Source of the DNA: Buttiauxella sp965119215
GTDB taxonomy: Bacteria; Pseudomonadota; Gammaproteobacteria; Enterobacterales; Enterobacteriaceae
DNA length: 64,000 bases
Direction: 5' to 3'
NCBI GenBank assembly: GCA_965119215.1
Contig: CBCPKK010000011.1
Coordinates: 1-64,000, forward strand
Shown: one piece after another, positions 16,537 to 26,558 of the stretch
Layout of the letters: each line of letters opens with the position of its first letter
How positions within the stretch are numbered: position 1 is the first letter of the stretch
Program-made: the position numbers and the translations under genes
The notes under the pieces: generated by a model
What the model was told of the DNA's origin: nothing
The model's database searches: none
Seen by the model: only the letters and a program-made list of their open reading frames with translations

Positions 16537-19091
16537 GCGCTCACCTTAGTCGCAGCCATAGGCGTCAGTACCAGACGGTTTTTACTGATGCTGGCGCAGA
16601 TGAGTGAGTGCGTATCGCTTTGCTTACCGCAGGTAAACGCAGAGAGTTTCGGCAGCAGCAGTTTGTTAAGCACCGCATCAATGTCGCGCGCGCCGCTTTG
16701 CGCAACCAGGCAATGCGCCGCCAACCAACTGACCACTCGAGCATTGTATTTAAACTGCAACGTCCCCAGGCTCGCAGCAGTAAAGCGTTTTGCCACTTTA
16801 TCAATCTTCAGGCGGATGATGCGTTGCAGGCTTTCCCCCAGGATTGGGCGATACGCAATGAGTTGAATGCGCCCCATCAACGCCGGACGGAATACGCGGT
16901 CAAACTCAGGGCGGATAAGCGTAGCCAGCTCATCGTTACTGACATCACTCTCTTCGCACGCCGCCATAATACGGTCCGAGGCGAGATTACTGGTCAGCAC
17001 AATCAACGTATTACGGAAGTTAATCTGCTGCCCTTCTGCATCCTCCATCCAGCCTTTATCAAACACCTGATAGAACAGTTCCATAACGTCCGGGTGGGCT
17101 TTTTCCACTTCATCAAGCAGCACCACGGAATAGGGATTACGACGCACCGCTTCGGTCAGCACACCGCCCTGGCCGTAACCGACATAACCCGGTGGTGAGC
17201 CTTTGAGCGCAGAAACGGTATGCGCTTCCTGATATTCCGACATGTTGATAGTGATAAGCCCGCGCTCACCGCCGTAAATAAGCTCCGCCAGCGTCAGCGC
17301 CGTCTCGGTTTTGCCTACCCCCGACGGGCCTGCAAGCATAAAGACGCCGGTCGGCTTAACCGGGTCACTCAACCCGCTCTGGGCGATACGGATCTGCGTG
17401 GCAATGGCGTCCAGCGCCTGATCCTGGCCGATCACTCGCTGCTTTAAACGTGCCGGTAATTCGTCGATGCGCTGCGAGGATTTTTCTAACATGCGCCCGA
17501 GCGGAATGCCGGTCCAACCCGCCACCACATCGGCAACGCAAATGTCGTCAACGCATTCAAACACCAGCGCGTGTTGCTGATGACACTGCGCCAGACATTC
17601 ACGGAGTTCAGCCCGTTGCTGGGTATCTTCACAACTATCGATTTGTGCCACCAGCTCTGCCTGTTGCTGCCACAAAGGAGTGAGAATATTCAGACTCTCC
17701 GCAAGCTCCGTTTCACGCTGCGCAATCGCTTCCAGACGAATGCAGTGCCCTCCCTCCTGTTCAAGACTTTCGCGCTCGGTGTGCAAATTAGTGAGTAGCG
17801 CCTGTAAATCCTCGATCTCTTTTGGCTGATGACATTGCGAAATCGCCACCCGCGCGCAAGCAGTATCAAGCAGTGACACGGATTTATCCGGCAACTGCCG
17901 CCCAACGATATAACGCGAAGAGAGCTGAACGGCGGCGGTTAAGGCACTCTGACGGATTGTGACCTGATGATGGCGCGCCATCATCGGCACCAGCGAACGC
18001 AGCATGGCGGTCGCCACTTCTTCGTCAGGTTCGGCTACTTTCACTACCTGAAAACGACGCACCAGTGCGGCATCTTTCTCGAAATACTTTTTGTATTCAG
18101 CCCACGTGGTTGCAGCAATGACATGCACTTCCCCACGCGCCAGTGCCGGTTTCAGCAGATTAGCCGCATCGTTTTGACCCGCGGTGCCGCCTGCGCCGAT
18201 CAGCGTGTGCGCTTCGTCAATGAACAATACGATGGGTTGCGGGTAGGCTTTGATCTCTTTAAGTAACGTTTGCAGGCGATTCTCAAATTCCCCTTTGACA
18301 TTCGCCCCCGCCTGAAGCAATCCGAGATCGAGCGTCATCACTTCGCGGGATTTGAGTGCATCCGGCACGCTGCCCGCAGCAATTCGCTGTGCCAGTCCTT
18401 CAGCCAGTGCAGTTTTGCCGACGCCGGGCTCGCCAGTTAACACCGGATTGTTCTGGCGACGGCGCAGCAGTATGTCGATCATCTGGCGGATCTCAGCTTC
18501 GCGGCCAAGAACCGGATCCAACTGTCCGTTTCGGGCCTGCTCGGTCAGGTTATGGGTGTATTTTGCCAGGGCAGAGTTTTCATTCTGCGGGCTGCGGGAA
18601 GAGGACACAGGCGCAGCAACCGCCTCCTGCGCAAAATCCCGCAACTGCGTTTCCGCCTGATTGACATCACATTGCAGGGCGTCACACACCTGCAATGATA
18701 AGTTACACTGTAACCCTTTCTCATTCGCCAGCAGGCACGCCAGAATGGCCGCCTGAGTGATATTGCCCTGCTGCCAGTTCACGCTGGCGTGCAGCCACGC
18801 CGCTTCAATACAAGCCGTGAGTTCTTCAGACAGAACCGGGCCACGGGTGTTGCCGCTACGCAGGCGTTCCAGCGAGTGCTGAAGTGCGGTAAAAAGTCGG
18901 TCACCCGCTAAACCGCTGTTCAGGCAAAGTGTCTCAAATTGCTCGCTGCACAAACTGATATTGGCCAGCAGCAGATGTTCAATTTCAACTTCATGATGCG
19001 TCTGCGATACCGCCATTTCGATGGCTTTATCCAGGCAACGGCGCGCTTCTGGCGTCAGTAAGTGGACGATATTTTTTAAATAATTGCTCAT
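16533..19091 (-). CDS. tssH: T6SS sheath-recycling AAA+ ATPase ClpV
   Basis: This 852-residue Clp/Hsp100 ATPase disassembles the contracted TssB-TssC sheath in the cytoplasm. It shows an N-terminal Clp repeat domain (residues 10-150), a first Walker A GEPGVGKTAL near residue 220 with Walker B LFIDEAHTL, a middle coiled-coil region, and a second Walker A GPSGVGKTETAL near residue 590 with LLDEVEKAH. The ATG at 19091 (MSNYLKN) is preceded by AAGGAA; an in-frame TTG two codons earlier is less likely. It starts 12 bp after the tssM stop. Confidence 0.95.
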   Translation of the reverse strand: MSNYLKNIVHLLTPEARRCLDKAIEMAVSQTHHEVEIEHLLLANISLCSEQFETLCLNSGLAGDRLFTALQHSLERLRSGNTRGPVLSEELTACIEAAWLHASVNWQQGNITQAAILACLLANEKGLQCNLSLQVCDALQCDVNQAETQLRDFAQEAVAAPVSSSRSPQNENSALAKYTHNLTEQARNGQLDPVLGREAEIRQMIDILLRRRQNNPVLTGEPGVGKTALAEGLAQRIAAGSVPDALKSREVMTLDLGLLQAGANVKGEFENRLQTLLKEIKAYPQPIVLFIDEAHTLIGAGGTAGQNDAANLLKPALARGEVHVIAATTWAEYKKYFEKDAALVRRFQVVKVAEPDEEVATAMLRSLVPMMARHHQVTIRQSALTAAVQLSSRYIVGRQLPDKSVSLLDTACARVAISQCHQPKEIEDLQALLTNLHTERESLEQEGGHCIRLEAIAQRETELAESLNILTPLWQQQAELVAQIDSCEDTQQRAELRECLAQCHQQHALVFECVDDICVADVVAGWTGIPLGRMLEKSSQRIDELPARLKQRVIGQDQALDAIATQIRIAQSGLSDPVKPTGVFMLAGPSGVGKTETALTLAELIYGGERGLITINMSEYQEAHTVSALKGSPPGYVGYGQGGVLTEAVRRNPYSVVLLDEVEKAHPDVMELFYQVFDKGWMEDAEGQQINFRNTLIVLTSNLASDRIMAACEESDVSNDELATLIRPEFDRVFRPALMGRIQLIAYRPILGESLQRIIRLKIDKVAKRFTAASLGTLQFKYNARVVSWLAAHCLVAQSGARDIDAVLNKLLLPKLSAFTCGKQSDTHSLICASISKNRLVLTPMAATKVSA

Positions 19092-19103
19092 TTTCAATGT
19101 TCC

Positions 19104-22100
19104 TTATTGGCGACAAATTGCAACGGATGTCGGTAATTCGGCGAGTTTCCCCATTAAGTAACGAGGCTGCTGACGCTCCCGTTGCTGTTGCTGGTGTTCG
19201 TCACGCAAGATTTCGAGTGCTGCGATCTCTTCATTCAATGACTGCCAGCGCTGCCATTGGCGGAATACGGTCTGCTGCCCCTGTAATCGGTAGCGCACCA
19301 GGATCTCGTGAATACCGGTACTTTCAAGCCAACTGCGGCCTTCGCTGGAAAATTCATCCGGCGTGAAGCGGCGCTCGCCGCTGTCAAAATCGGTGAGGAA
19401 ATCATTCCAGGCGTTATCACCCAAATAGTGATGAGTCAGGTCAAAACCCGGAAACTGAATGGTCAGATTCACTGCGCTGCACTGTGCAGGCGCTGAGCGA
19501 AACTCCGCTTCGGTCAGCAGGTTTTGGCTATCCAGCCGCCATGTTTTGTCTTCGCAATGCAGGGCCAACTGTGTACCCACCGGCATCAGCCGCGCACCGC
19601 CCGGAATAGTGGCGGGTAAGCTGGTCACCTTCACTATGGTCAATTTTTTTATTAACGCGGTCTGTTCGGCGTCCAGTTCTGCACGTTTTTCGTCGATGAC
19701 GCTCAACGCATCGTGAGTCAGGGTTTGCGCCCGCTCGGGCATCACGCGCAGCGCATCCGGGTCGATGACATGGTTGATGAGGTTTAAAAACTGTGGGGCA
19801 AACGGAATGCGATACCCTTCAAATTCTCCCGCTTGCAAACCGGAAGAAGACAAATGCAGTACAGGTTGGGCTTCGCGCACGAAGTCAGTCAGATAACGCC
19901 ACAGCGCTTCCTGCTGGGCTGCGGGATCACGGTATTCGGCACGATGAGCCAGCGGGGATAAAACACTGTTGTGCCATTGTGTCTCCAGCCAGCAGGCTGA
20001 AGTCGCCATCGCGTGGCTGGTCAGCAGGCGCATCTGGCTTTCCAGTAATGCCCATACCGCACCGCGCCCAATATTGTTTCCCGGGTTTTCAAGCTGGGCG
20101 CGCAATTGAACATACTGCGCATACAGTCTGTTGAGTGGGTTAATGCCATCAGGTTGGGGTTCACCAAACAATCCGGCCGTCAACTGCGCAGACTCTTTTC
20201 CCACCACCATCATCTGATTAACCGTTTCATGCAGCGCAGTACGCCAGTCGCCCCACGCCTGCAAATCTGCGGTTTCCCTCCGGATTTCTGCAGGTTGCCC
20301 TTGTAACCATGCACGTAGCCACCTGCGGGTATTTTTTTCGCGATCGTCCCATAAATCGATCAAAGACAAGCTTTCCGGCAGGTGTTGTAAGCGGTGCAGA
20401 CGGCGTGCCTCTGTGAGCCACGGCTGTGCCTCGTTAACAGGAATAGCCGCCAGTTCACCGATCAGTAAACGGATAAATGTCGACGCCGGATCGTTTCCCT
20501 GAATCAACGCCATGAGCTGTGCGGAGCTTGCGAGCGTTCCCGCAGACAGCGGCTCTTCTTTCGCTAACAGAAGTAAAAAAGCCAGCCACGCTTCCTGCTG
20601 CTTCACTGGCCAAAACTGACGAAACTCGGCCAGTGCAGGCACAGAAGCCTTCTCCCCACCCATTGCCTGCTCAATCAAGTCCAGTTGTGCGGCAATTTTT
20701 TCATTTCCGGCGCTCTGCCAGATGCCCGACAAAGACGTTTTCTTCGCTGAATGTGGCCAGAAACGGGTGATCGGGAGCCCACCCAACGTGGCATCTTCCG
20801 CCACCAGCCAACGCCACTGACTGTCACTGCTGACAAATTCGTGCAGGGTCTGCTGTAGCGTGGTAATGCCACCACCATCGCCGTTTAATCGCACACGCGC
20901 CCGGGTAATCGCCAGTTGTATTAATGGCGTTGCGCCACTGGAGCTAAAAACTGGCGGCAACGAGGGGCGTGTCGCCAATACGGAAAGCTTCTCGCCCTGC
21001 GCCATTGCCTGCCAGGTCAGAATGGTTTCGGCCAATTGCAAGATTATCTGGCGCTGCTGCGGCGGTGAGGCGGCATAGAATGACTCACGATAACTCTCCA
21101 TCAGGTTTTCAATGGGTTGTGGTCGCGCACCTGCCGTATCAAAAAGTGCCCTTTCAATCTGTACATGGCGATATTTAAGCAAGGATACAAACGGCAGATA
21201 GCGCAGCGGCTGCTCGCGCCATTTTTCATTCATCTCTAAGCGCGCAGTCAATACCGCCGCATCCTGTGAATCTGCCGGTGAGAGCAGCGCAGCCGTCTGC
21301 CAGGCGCTGAAGAGTAACGCGCATGCGGCGGCGGCAGTGAACAGCGCTTTCCCACGCAGGTTAAACCACTGCTGTACGCGGCCAAAAGCTTCGGGCCGGG
21401 TGGAACGGTTGATGTCGGGCAAACGGCTGAGGATCAGATCCTGCACAAAAAGCGCGTCACGCTGCGGTGAATGCACGACATTTTCAGTGCAGGCGGTAAG
21501 CCAGATACCACCAAGCGCACCGGTAGAAAAGTAGGCGTCGGGTTCACTGAGCGCGGCAATATAGTGATGCAACGGCAACTGTAAGGCATCAAGCCGACCG
21601 GGCAAATCCAGCAGCATCGCGGTTTCATCCGCCGAAAGTTCTCCGCTAAGCATCCCCAGACGGCTGAGTCCGGTGCCGGTGCGCAGTGCACTGAATAGAG
21701 GATCGAGCAGCGTCAAATCGCGGCGGTCCGCCACCGGGGCTTTGCGCCAATGGTAACCCAGTGCCTGACGACGTTGTGCGGCTGAAAGCTTCGACGACCA
21801 GAGCGTAAATCCGCTGATTTGATCGCACTGCGTCACCACCACATAAAACGGCAGCTTGCGGTTGACCGATTTCATCAGCGTTTCAAGCTGTACGCGCAAG
21901 ATGCGGGCATGCTGATGCAGTTCCAGCGCCGAACGGTTTTGCAAATCGCGACAAGAAATGACGATCACCACTCCCGAAGGCGCAGGGAGGCGTCTGCACC
22001 AGCGAGTCAGGCGTTGCCAGCCCTGCTTCGCCACCGGTTTACCTTGTAAAAAGTAGCTGCTGCAATCTAGGAAGCAGGCGGTTTTGAAAAACCACCAGCG

Positions 22101-22526
22101 CAGAGTGCGCGTTGGCACTACCACGTTATTTTCCGGCTGGTGGGAAAATAGCGGTAGACCCGACCCCGCCATGAGCGTGGTTTTTCCACAGCGTTCACCC
22201 ATCATGACAAACCATGGGATCCCACCGTTGCGGCGGCTGACGCGTTTAATGACGCTGGCCCCGGATTTCCACTGCTCAAATAAAACCTGCTCTAGCCGTG
22301 AATAACGTGCCGATGGAAATAACCGTTTTAATTTTCCACGGGCAACCCAGGGAATTAACGCCACCCAAATCGCACGCATCAATATTGTCGCTAATAACAA
22401 TACCAACCAGAAGAACAAGGCATAATAAAGCGACCAACCCTGCCAGGCGGTTAATAACAAACACCCTATCAGCATGACTGAAAGCAGCATAGCCCATCCC
22501 GCGAACGAGAGTATTTTTTTGAACAT
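19104..22526 (-). CDS. tssM: T6SS inner-membrane protein TssM (IcmF family)
   Basis: This 1140-residue protein spans the envelope as part of the TssJLM membrane complex. Two N-terminal membrane helices (about residues 5-60) precede a cytoplasmic NTPase-like domain. A third helix lies near residue 410 (ALFTAAAACALLFSAW), followed by a large periplasmic part that binds TssJ. The P-loop is degenerate: FVMMGERCGKTTL is one residue shorter than GxxxxGKT. The Walker B region reads CFLDCSSYF in place of the usual DTAGRY type. The ATG at 22526 lies 7 bp after the tssL stop, which fixes the start over an upstream in-frame codon. Confidence 0.94.
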   Translation of the reverse strand: MFKKILSFAGWAMLLSVMLIGCLLLTAWQGWSLYYALFFWLVLLLATILMRAIWVALIPWVARGKLKRLFPSARYSRLEQVLFEQWKSGASVIKRVSRRNGGIPWFVMMGERCGKTTLMAGSGLPLFSHQPENNVVVPTRTLRWWFFKTACFLDCSSYFLQGKPVAKQGWQRLTRWCRRLPAPSGVVIVISCRDLQNRSALELHQHARILRVQLETLMKSVNRKLPFYVVVTQCDQISGFTLWSSKLSAAQRRQALGYHWRKAPVADRRDLTLLDPLFSALRTGTGLSRLGMLSGELSADETAMLLDLPGRLDALQLPLHHYIAALSEPDAYFSTGALGGIWLTACTENVVHSPQRDALFVQDLILSRLPDINRSTRPEAFGRVQQWFNLRGKALFTAAAACALLFSAWQTAALLSPADSQDAAVLTARLEMNEKWREQPLRYLPFVSLLKYRHVQIERALFDTAGARPQPIENLMESYRESFYAASPPQQRQIILQLAETILTWQAMAQGEKLSVLATRPSLPPVFSSSGATPLIQLAITRARVRLNGDGGGITTLQQTLHEFVSSDSQWRWLVAEDATLGGLPITRFWPHSAKKTSLSGIWQSAGNEKIAAQLDLIEQAMGGEKASVPALAEFRQFWPVKQQEAWLAFLLLLAKEEPLSAGTLASSAQLMALIQGNDPASTFIRLLIGELAAIPVNEAQPWLTEARRLHRLQHLPESLSLIDLWDDREKNTRRWLRAWLQGQPAEIRRETADLQAWGDWRTALHETVNQMMVVGKESAQLTAGLFGEPQPDGINPLNRLYAQYVQLRAQLENPGNNIGRGAVWALLESQMRLLTSHAMATSACWLETQWHNSVLSPLAHRAEYRDPAAQQEALWRYLTDFVREAQPVLHLSSSGLQAGEFEGYRIPFAPQFLNLINHVIDPDALRVMPERAQTLTHDALSVIDEKRAELDAEQTALIKKLTIVKVTSLPATIPGGARLMPVGTQLALHCEDKTWRLDSQNLLTEAEFRSAPAQCSAVNLTIQFPGFDLTHHYLGDNAWNDFLTDFDSGERRFTPDEFSSEGRSWLESTGIHEILVRYRLQGQQTVFRQWQRWQSLNEEIAALEILRDEHQQQQRERQQPRYLMGKLAELPTSVAICRQ

Positions 22527-22533
22527 AACAGAC

Positions 22534-23154
22534 TCAGAATAAAGTAAGCAGTGAAAAACCAAGCAATGCGTACTGGGTTAATATAATGATGACCCCGACC
22601 CGCCAGGAATTGAAAATTCGTGATAGAAACCGTTGACCGACACCGTGGTGAACGCGATGGCAGGGCGTAATATCAGCGTCATTGGGCCAATCCTGCCAGG
22701 GTTCCGGTAGTTGATGCCGTTCACGGTTAATCAATTCAGTTCGCTCATCACTCTCCTGCTGATGATATTTCCCCTGAAAACCGAGCAATAAGCAAAATAG
22801 ATAGATATATTTTACCTCTGTGTTTTCGGGAGAAAGCAGATTCAGCTTATTAAAAAATAGCTCGCCACCAATAACTGTCTCAAAATAATCGGTTTGCAAA
22901 AGTTCAGATCGCCAGGTGATAACATGCGGCAATTCCGACCTTAATACTTTTTCATCAAACCAGACACTTACCGCAAATAATGCGTCATCGCAATCCTGAG
23001 CCGAAAGCGAAAGCTGCTGACTGTCCGCTTTCGCCTGCGCAAAAAGTACTTTTGCCTGAGCACGGAAATCTTCATACAGCGGATAAGACTCCGGCCGTTG
23101 GGTAAACTCGCAAACGAACCGGAACAGGGGAATATAGCACTCAATTAGCCGCAT
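22534..23154 (-). CDS. tssL: T6SS inner-membrane protein TssL (DotU family)
   Basis: This 206-residue protein has a cytoplasmic hook-shaped DotU domain and one C-terminal membrane anchor (VGVIIILTQYALLGFSLLTLF). It binds TssM and recruits the baseplate. It is the short form with no OmpA-like peptidoglycan-binding extension, so anchoring to the wall would need another protein. Its start overlaps the tssK stop by one base (TGATG). Confidence 0.92.
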   Translation of the reverse strand: MRLIECYIPLFRFVCEFTQRPESYPLYEDFRAQAKVLFAQAKADSQQLSLSAQDCDDALFAVSVWFDEKVLRSELPHVITWRSELLQTDYFETVIGGELFFNKLNLLSPENTEVKYIYLFCLLLGFQGKYHQQESDERTELINRERHQLPEPWQDWPNDADITPCHRVHHGVGQRFLSRIFNSWRVGVIIILTQYALLGFSLLTLF

Positions 23155-24545
23155 CAGGCACCTCCCAGAAACAGCAGTTGCACCTGAAGATCGTCAGGCG
23201 CCTGCATCCAGTAAAAACCGACGCTTTGCTCGCACTCTATGGTCTGCCACAAAGCGGATTGGCGGTCGATAATGAAGTAACGTGAATCGCTACGCTTTGG
23301 CACACCGCGCGGCGGTTGTGAACAAGGTTGCAATGCAACCCCCGGCAGCGCATGTTGGATCAGTGCATCAATGGCTCCGGCGGTAGCGAGTTTGACTGAG
23401 TTCGTTTGCTGATCATGACCCGGCTGGCTGAAACGCGCTGACCGCAGCAACAGATACAGATCCCGTGCCTGACTGCTTTGTTGTCTGTCGAGCGTTGTGC
23501 GGTAGATCCGCTGCGCGTCACCTTCCAGCGTGATGTAGGTATTTTCTTCCAGCACTAGTCCGTTGAGTAGGCCAACCAAAGTACGGCGCGCGCTGTCAAA
23601 ACAGGGCAGCAGATCGTCATGATTGTAAGGAAGCAGAGCATCACCGCCGTGGCTCCATTCCCCCTGAAAATTACAATCATCATTAAACGAAGAAAACTCA
23701 CCGATTAACTGTGCCAACTGAGCGTAGATCATCCACGGATGGCACTGCGGTGCCTGACGGTAAAGTGCCAAAAGAGGCAGTGCACGGTTCAGAGAACGCA
23801 TTGCCAGCAGTTGGATCATCGATTCCGCATTATCACTGCCGCCCACCAGACGCTCCGAGCGTTTGTATTCTTCCAGCATTTTCGCCCGGCTGCTCAGCTC
23901 GTGATAAATCAGGTCGAGCAACGCGGCCAGTGGCGCAGAGGCACAAAGCGATAGGGCTGGCGGGGAAAATTGCCCGTTTTCCTGCGCACACTGGCCGTCG
24001 AAACGAAACTGCGCCAGGGGGAAGCAATGGTAATCAACCGCATCTTCTTTCTCGTCATCCCACATCAGACGCAGGTTGTAACTGATGCGCGGTACCGACG
24101 TTTCCGGTCCCTGATGATAAACATCTTTCATCGTGTGCTCTTCGCTGCTGCTGATCCAACGGGTGACGGCCTGCGCATTTTCTTCTTTCACCACACTGAC
24201 GTTCTGACGCTGCGGGTCAAACTTGCGCAATGCCAGCCACAGCGTGAACGGACGATCGCGATGTTTCCAGGCCTGACGGAAGCTGCGTTTTTCAATCTGG
24301 CAGTTGCCCGGATATTCGAGGTACAGGCCACCGGGCATGATCAGCCGCAGTTGTGTCACTTCGCCAATAAAATCCACCAGCGCACCCTGATTCCATTCGC
24401 AGGCGATCACCCCGTAGTGATACGGCTGCGACATTTGCAAAACGCGGCAGTGCATCCAGCTCTGATGCAAATCAGCGGACTGGAAATGTTGTGGCTGGAG
24501 ATACAGCCCGGAGTACCAGTAGATTTGCTGTTGTTCAGGCAACAT
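23154..24545 (-). CDS. tssK: T6SS baseplate protein TssK
   Basis: This 463-residue cytoplasmic protein links the TssEFG baseplate to the TssJLM complex. The N-terminal segment YWYSGLYLQPQHFQSADLH is characteristic of TssK, as is the C-terminal domain with GVPKRSDSRYFIIDRQSALW. It starts one base after tssJ and overlaps tssL. Confidence 0.95.
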   Translation of the reverse strand: MLPEQQQIYWYSGLYLQPQHFQSADLHQSWMHCRVLQMSQPYHYGVIACEWNQGALVDFIGEVTQLRLIMPGGLYLEYPGNCQIEKRSFRQAWKHRDRPFTLWLALRKFDPQRQNVSVVKEENAQAVTRWISSSEEHTMKDVYHQGPETSVPRISYNLRLMWDDEKEDAVDYHCFPLAQFRFDGQCAQENGQFSPPALSLCASAPLAALLDLIYHELSSRAKMLEEYKRSERLVGGSDNAESMIQLLAMRSLNRALPLLALYRQAPQCHPWMIYAQLAQLIGEFSSFNDDCNFQGEWSHGGDALLPYNHDDLLPCFDSARRTLVGLLNGLVLEENTYITLEGDAQRIYRTTLDRQQSSQARDLYLLLRSARFSQPGHDQQTNSVKLATAGAIDALIQHALPGVALQPCSQPPRGVPKRSDSRYFIIDRQSALWQTIECEQSVGFYWMQAPDDLQVQLLFLGGA

Positions 24546-24546
24546 A

Positions 24547-25155
24547 TTATTTCATCCCCTCAGCCGATTTCCGGGCGATGGTGCGTAAATTTTCTGCGCC
24601 GACAAAACGGACGATCCCCAGGCTTCCCAATGTGATATTGAGTTTCAACGGAGACAGAATCGCCTGCCAGTCACTGCTCCACCAGTTGCTTTTGCTGAGA
24701 CTCACCGGGATAGCCACGCGTGCCATCTGAGCATCTGACGGGAAGGGGTAATATCCAGCAACCACGGCAATTTGCCGGGTGTTTTCCATGCGATCGATAT
24801 GCAGCGTATTTTGCTGGCCGGGCATGACCACGTAGCGATCGACTTTGAGGATGTTTTCCTGCGTGCCGCTGCCCTGGAACAACGCCCGAAGCTGCCCCTG
24901 ATTTGCTAATAATCCTTCGAGCGCTGGTTTATCTTTGCCCTGAATGACCAACAACGTGACGCTGTTCGCCATCTCATTCCAGGCATTCATGCCAGGTTCG
25001 GCGATAATATTCACCGTGATGGCTGATTCAGCATAAGGCGCAGCGACGTCCTCTCGCGCCTGCTGTTGTCGTTGCGCGCTGTCACTGCCGCAACCCGCGA
25101 GCAGCAGCAGGAGACTCACGATCCCCCGACGATAAAAACGTGTTAAAAAGTTCAT
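24547..25155 (-). CDS. tssJ: T6SS outer-membrane lipoprotein TssJ
   Basis: This 202-residue lipoprotein holds the TssM periplasmic domain at the outer membrane. A lipoprotein signal peptide ends in the lipobox LAGC with Cys22 as the acylated residue, followed by SDS at the mature start. The beta-sandwich region contains ITVNIIAEPGMNAWNEMANS, usual for TssJ/VasD. It overlaps the tssA stop by 4 bp (ATGA). Confidence 0.93.
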   Translation of the reverse strand: MNFLTRFYRRGIVSLLLLLAGCGSDSAQRQQQAREDVAAPYAESAITVNIIAEPGMNAWNEMANSVTLLVIQGKDKPALEGLLANQGQLRALFQGSGTQENILKVDRYVVMPGQQNTLHIDRMENTRQIAVVAGYYPFPSDAQMARVAIPVSLSKSNWWSSDWQAILSPLKLNITLGSLGIVRFVGAENLRTIARKSAEGMK

Positions 25156-26213
25156 TTCGGTGCCGGTCCATGTAAAACAAAGTTAATTTCCTGCAGGCTT
25201 TTCTCATCTCCCACCATCTCTTTGAGCCATTCGCTGAGCGGCATGGTAGCCCAGCGCGCGGCGCGTTCCATCAGCATCGGCACAGGGCTTGAAGGCTCGG
25301 TCTGGCGAAAATAATGGGAAATGGTCAGCATCTGACTTATCGCAAGTTCCCTGGACATAACCTGCTGTTGCGTGCTGTCGCGGCGCGGGGAAACCGGTGC
25401 GTCGCCGACGGACTGCGGATCCAGCACGTTGAGCATCAACGTTTCTTCTTGCTCCTGCGTATTACATTTAGCGATGCGCTGCACGAAGTCATGCAAATCT
25501 CCGAGCCGTTCCTGAGTCTGGCGTAACACATACCCTTCCGCCTCGGGATTTTGCTGCGCGTAACTCTGTTCGAGCGCATCGATCCGTTGCTGACAGGCTG
25601 CCACTTCGTCAAGCACCCTCTGGACTTTTTGCACCGGTAACTTACTGGCCCAGACGACAAACGTCGCCATCGAAAAGTCTTCACCCAAAGGCTCGTTTTT
25701 TTGCGATTGCGCCTGATGTTCGTAACTAAGCACCTGCTGCCAATGCATCAGCGAGCTTTCGGTATCCTGCAACAACGGGCGAGTCAGCAATAACTGACTG
25801 AGATCGCGATCCAGACGGTTCAGTTGTCCGTGGCGGTAGCTCGCGCCCTCTTCTTCCAATACAGGCCAGCAGGCCTGCCACCAATCCGCGATCATGGCGT
25901 TGAGCAGTTCCAGACCGGCGAGTAAACCGGTGGTGCCATTGATCTGCGTCCAGGCTTCAGTCAGCCAGCAGGCGACCTGCATATCTTTACTGTGCTCTTT
26001 GAGCACCGTTTCACTGACTCTGGCGACCATCAGCCAGTCGGCTTTACGCGGCGCGCTGGACCATTCATCCTGCGGTAAATAATCAGGATCGCTTTCGCGC
26101 GCCTGACGGATTTGCTCATACAGTGGCTGATACTCCATGTTGCAACCTGCGGGTTGCGGGCCGTCAATAGGCAGGAGTAAGGCAGCGGTGACCGACGTGC
26201 TTTCTGTGTCCAT
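25152..26213 (-). CDS. tssA: T6SS cap/assembly protein TssA (ImpA_N domain)
   Basis: This 353-residue cytoplasmic protein starts or caps tail-tube and sheath polymerisation. The ImpA_N domain covers about residues 8-130 (IDGPQPAGCNMEYQPLYEQI...WWQACWPVLEEEG). The C-terminal region ends SEWLKEMV...LQEINFVLHG, typical of short TssA. It overlaps tssJ and starts 34 bp after the PAAR gene. Confidence 0.9.
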   Translation of the reverse strand: MDTESTSVTAALLLPIDGPQPAGCNMEYQPLYEQIRQARESDPDYLPQDEWSSAPRKADWLMVARVSETVLKEHSKDMQVACWLTEAWTQINGTTGLLAGLELLNAMIADWWQACWPVLEEEGASYRHGQLNRLDRDLSQLLLTRPLLQDTESSLMHWQQVLSYEHQAQSQKNEPLGEDFSMATFVVWASKLPVQKVQRVLDEVAACQQRIDALEQSYAQQNPEAEGYVLRQTQERLGDLHDFVQRIAKCNTQEQEETLMLNVLDPQSVGDAPVSPRRDSTQQQVMSRELAISQMLTISHYFRQTEPSSPVPMLMERAARWATMPLSEWLKEMVGDEKSLQEINFVLHGPAPK

Positions 26214-26247
26214 GTTTTCTTTACTTCTCCTTTTTATCTTTCAATCT

Positions 26248-26547
26248 TCAGCCGATTAACACTTTAGGGAAACCGGCGACAATGGTGCCGCCGTGGGCGC
26301 AGTTGTCGCCCATGCGCGCGGCGGGTTTTCCGCCAATCATCACTTTGGTGCTGCCTTTGGCAACCGTGTCCGGCGGGCCATTACAGACCGCCATATCGCC
26401 CACCACGGCGGCGGGCATCCCGCCAATCAGTACTTTCGCCACGCCGGGACCGGAGATTGGCCCGCCTACGTGCGGCACAGGTGGCACACCGGGGATAACC
26501 ATCGGACAAACGTGCATATCGCCCACGCGGGCGGCAGGTTGGCTCAT
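26248..26547 (-). CDS. PAAR-repeat T6SS spike-tip protein
   Basis: This 99-residue single-domain PAAR protein sharpens the VgrG trimer and can hold effectors. Repeats of the type PAARVGDMHVCP, PAAVVGDMAVCNG and PAARMGDNCAHGG are visible, with the His and Cys residues expected to bind zinc. There is no C-terminal toxin extension. It lies 11 bp after the vgrG stop, which implies a shared transcript. Confidence 0.94.
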   Translation of the reverse strand: MSQPAARVGDMHVCPMVIPGVPPVPHVGGPISGPGVAKVLIGGMPAAVVGDMAVCNGPPDTVAKGSTKVMIGGKPAARMGDNCAHGGTIVAGFPKVLIG

Positions 26548-26558
26548 ATTTCCTCCTG

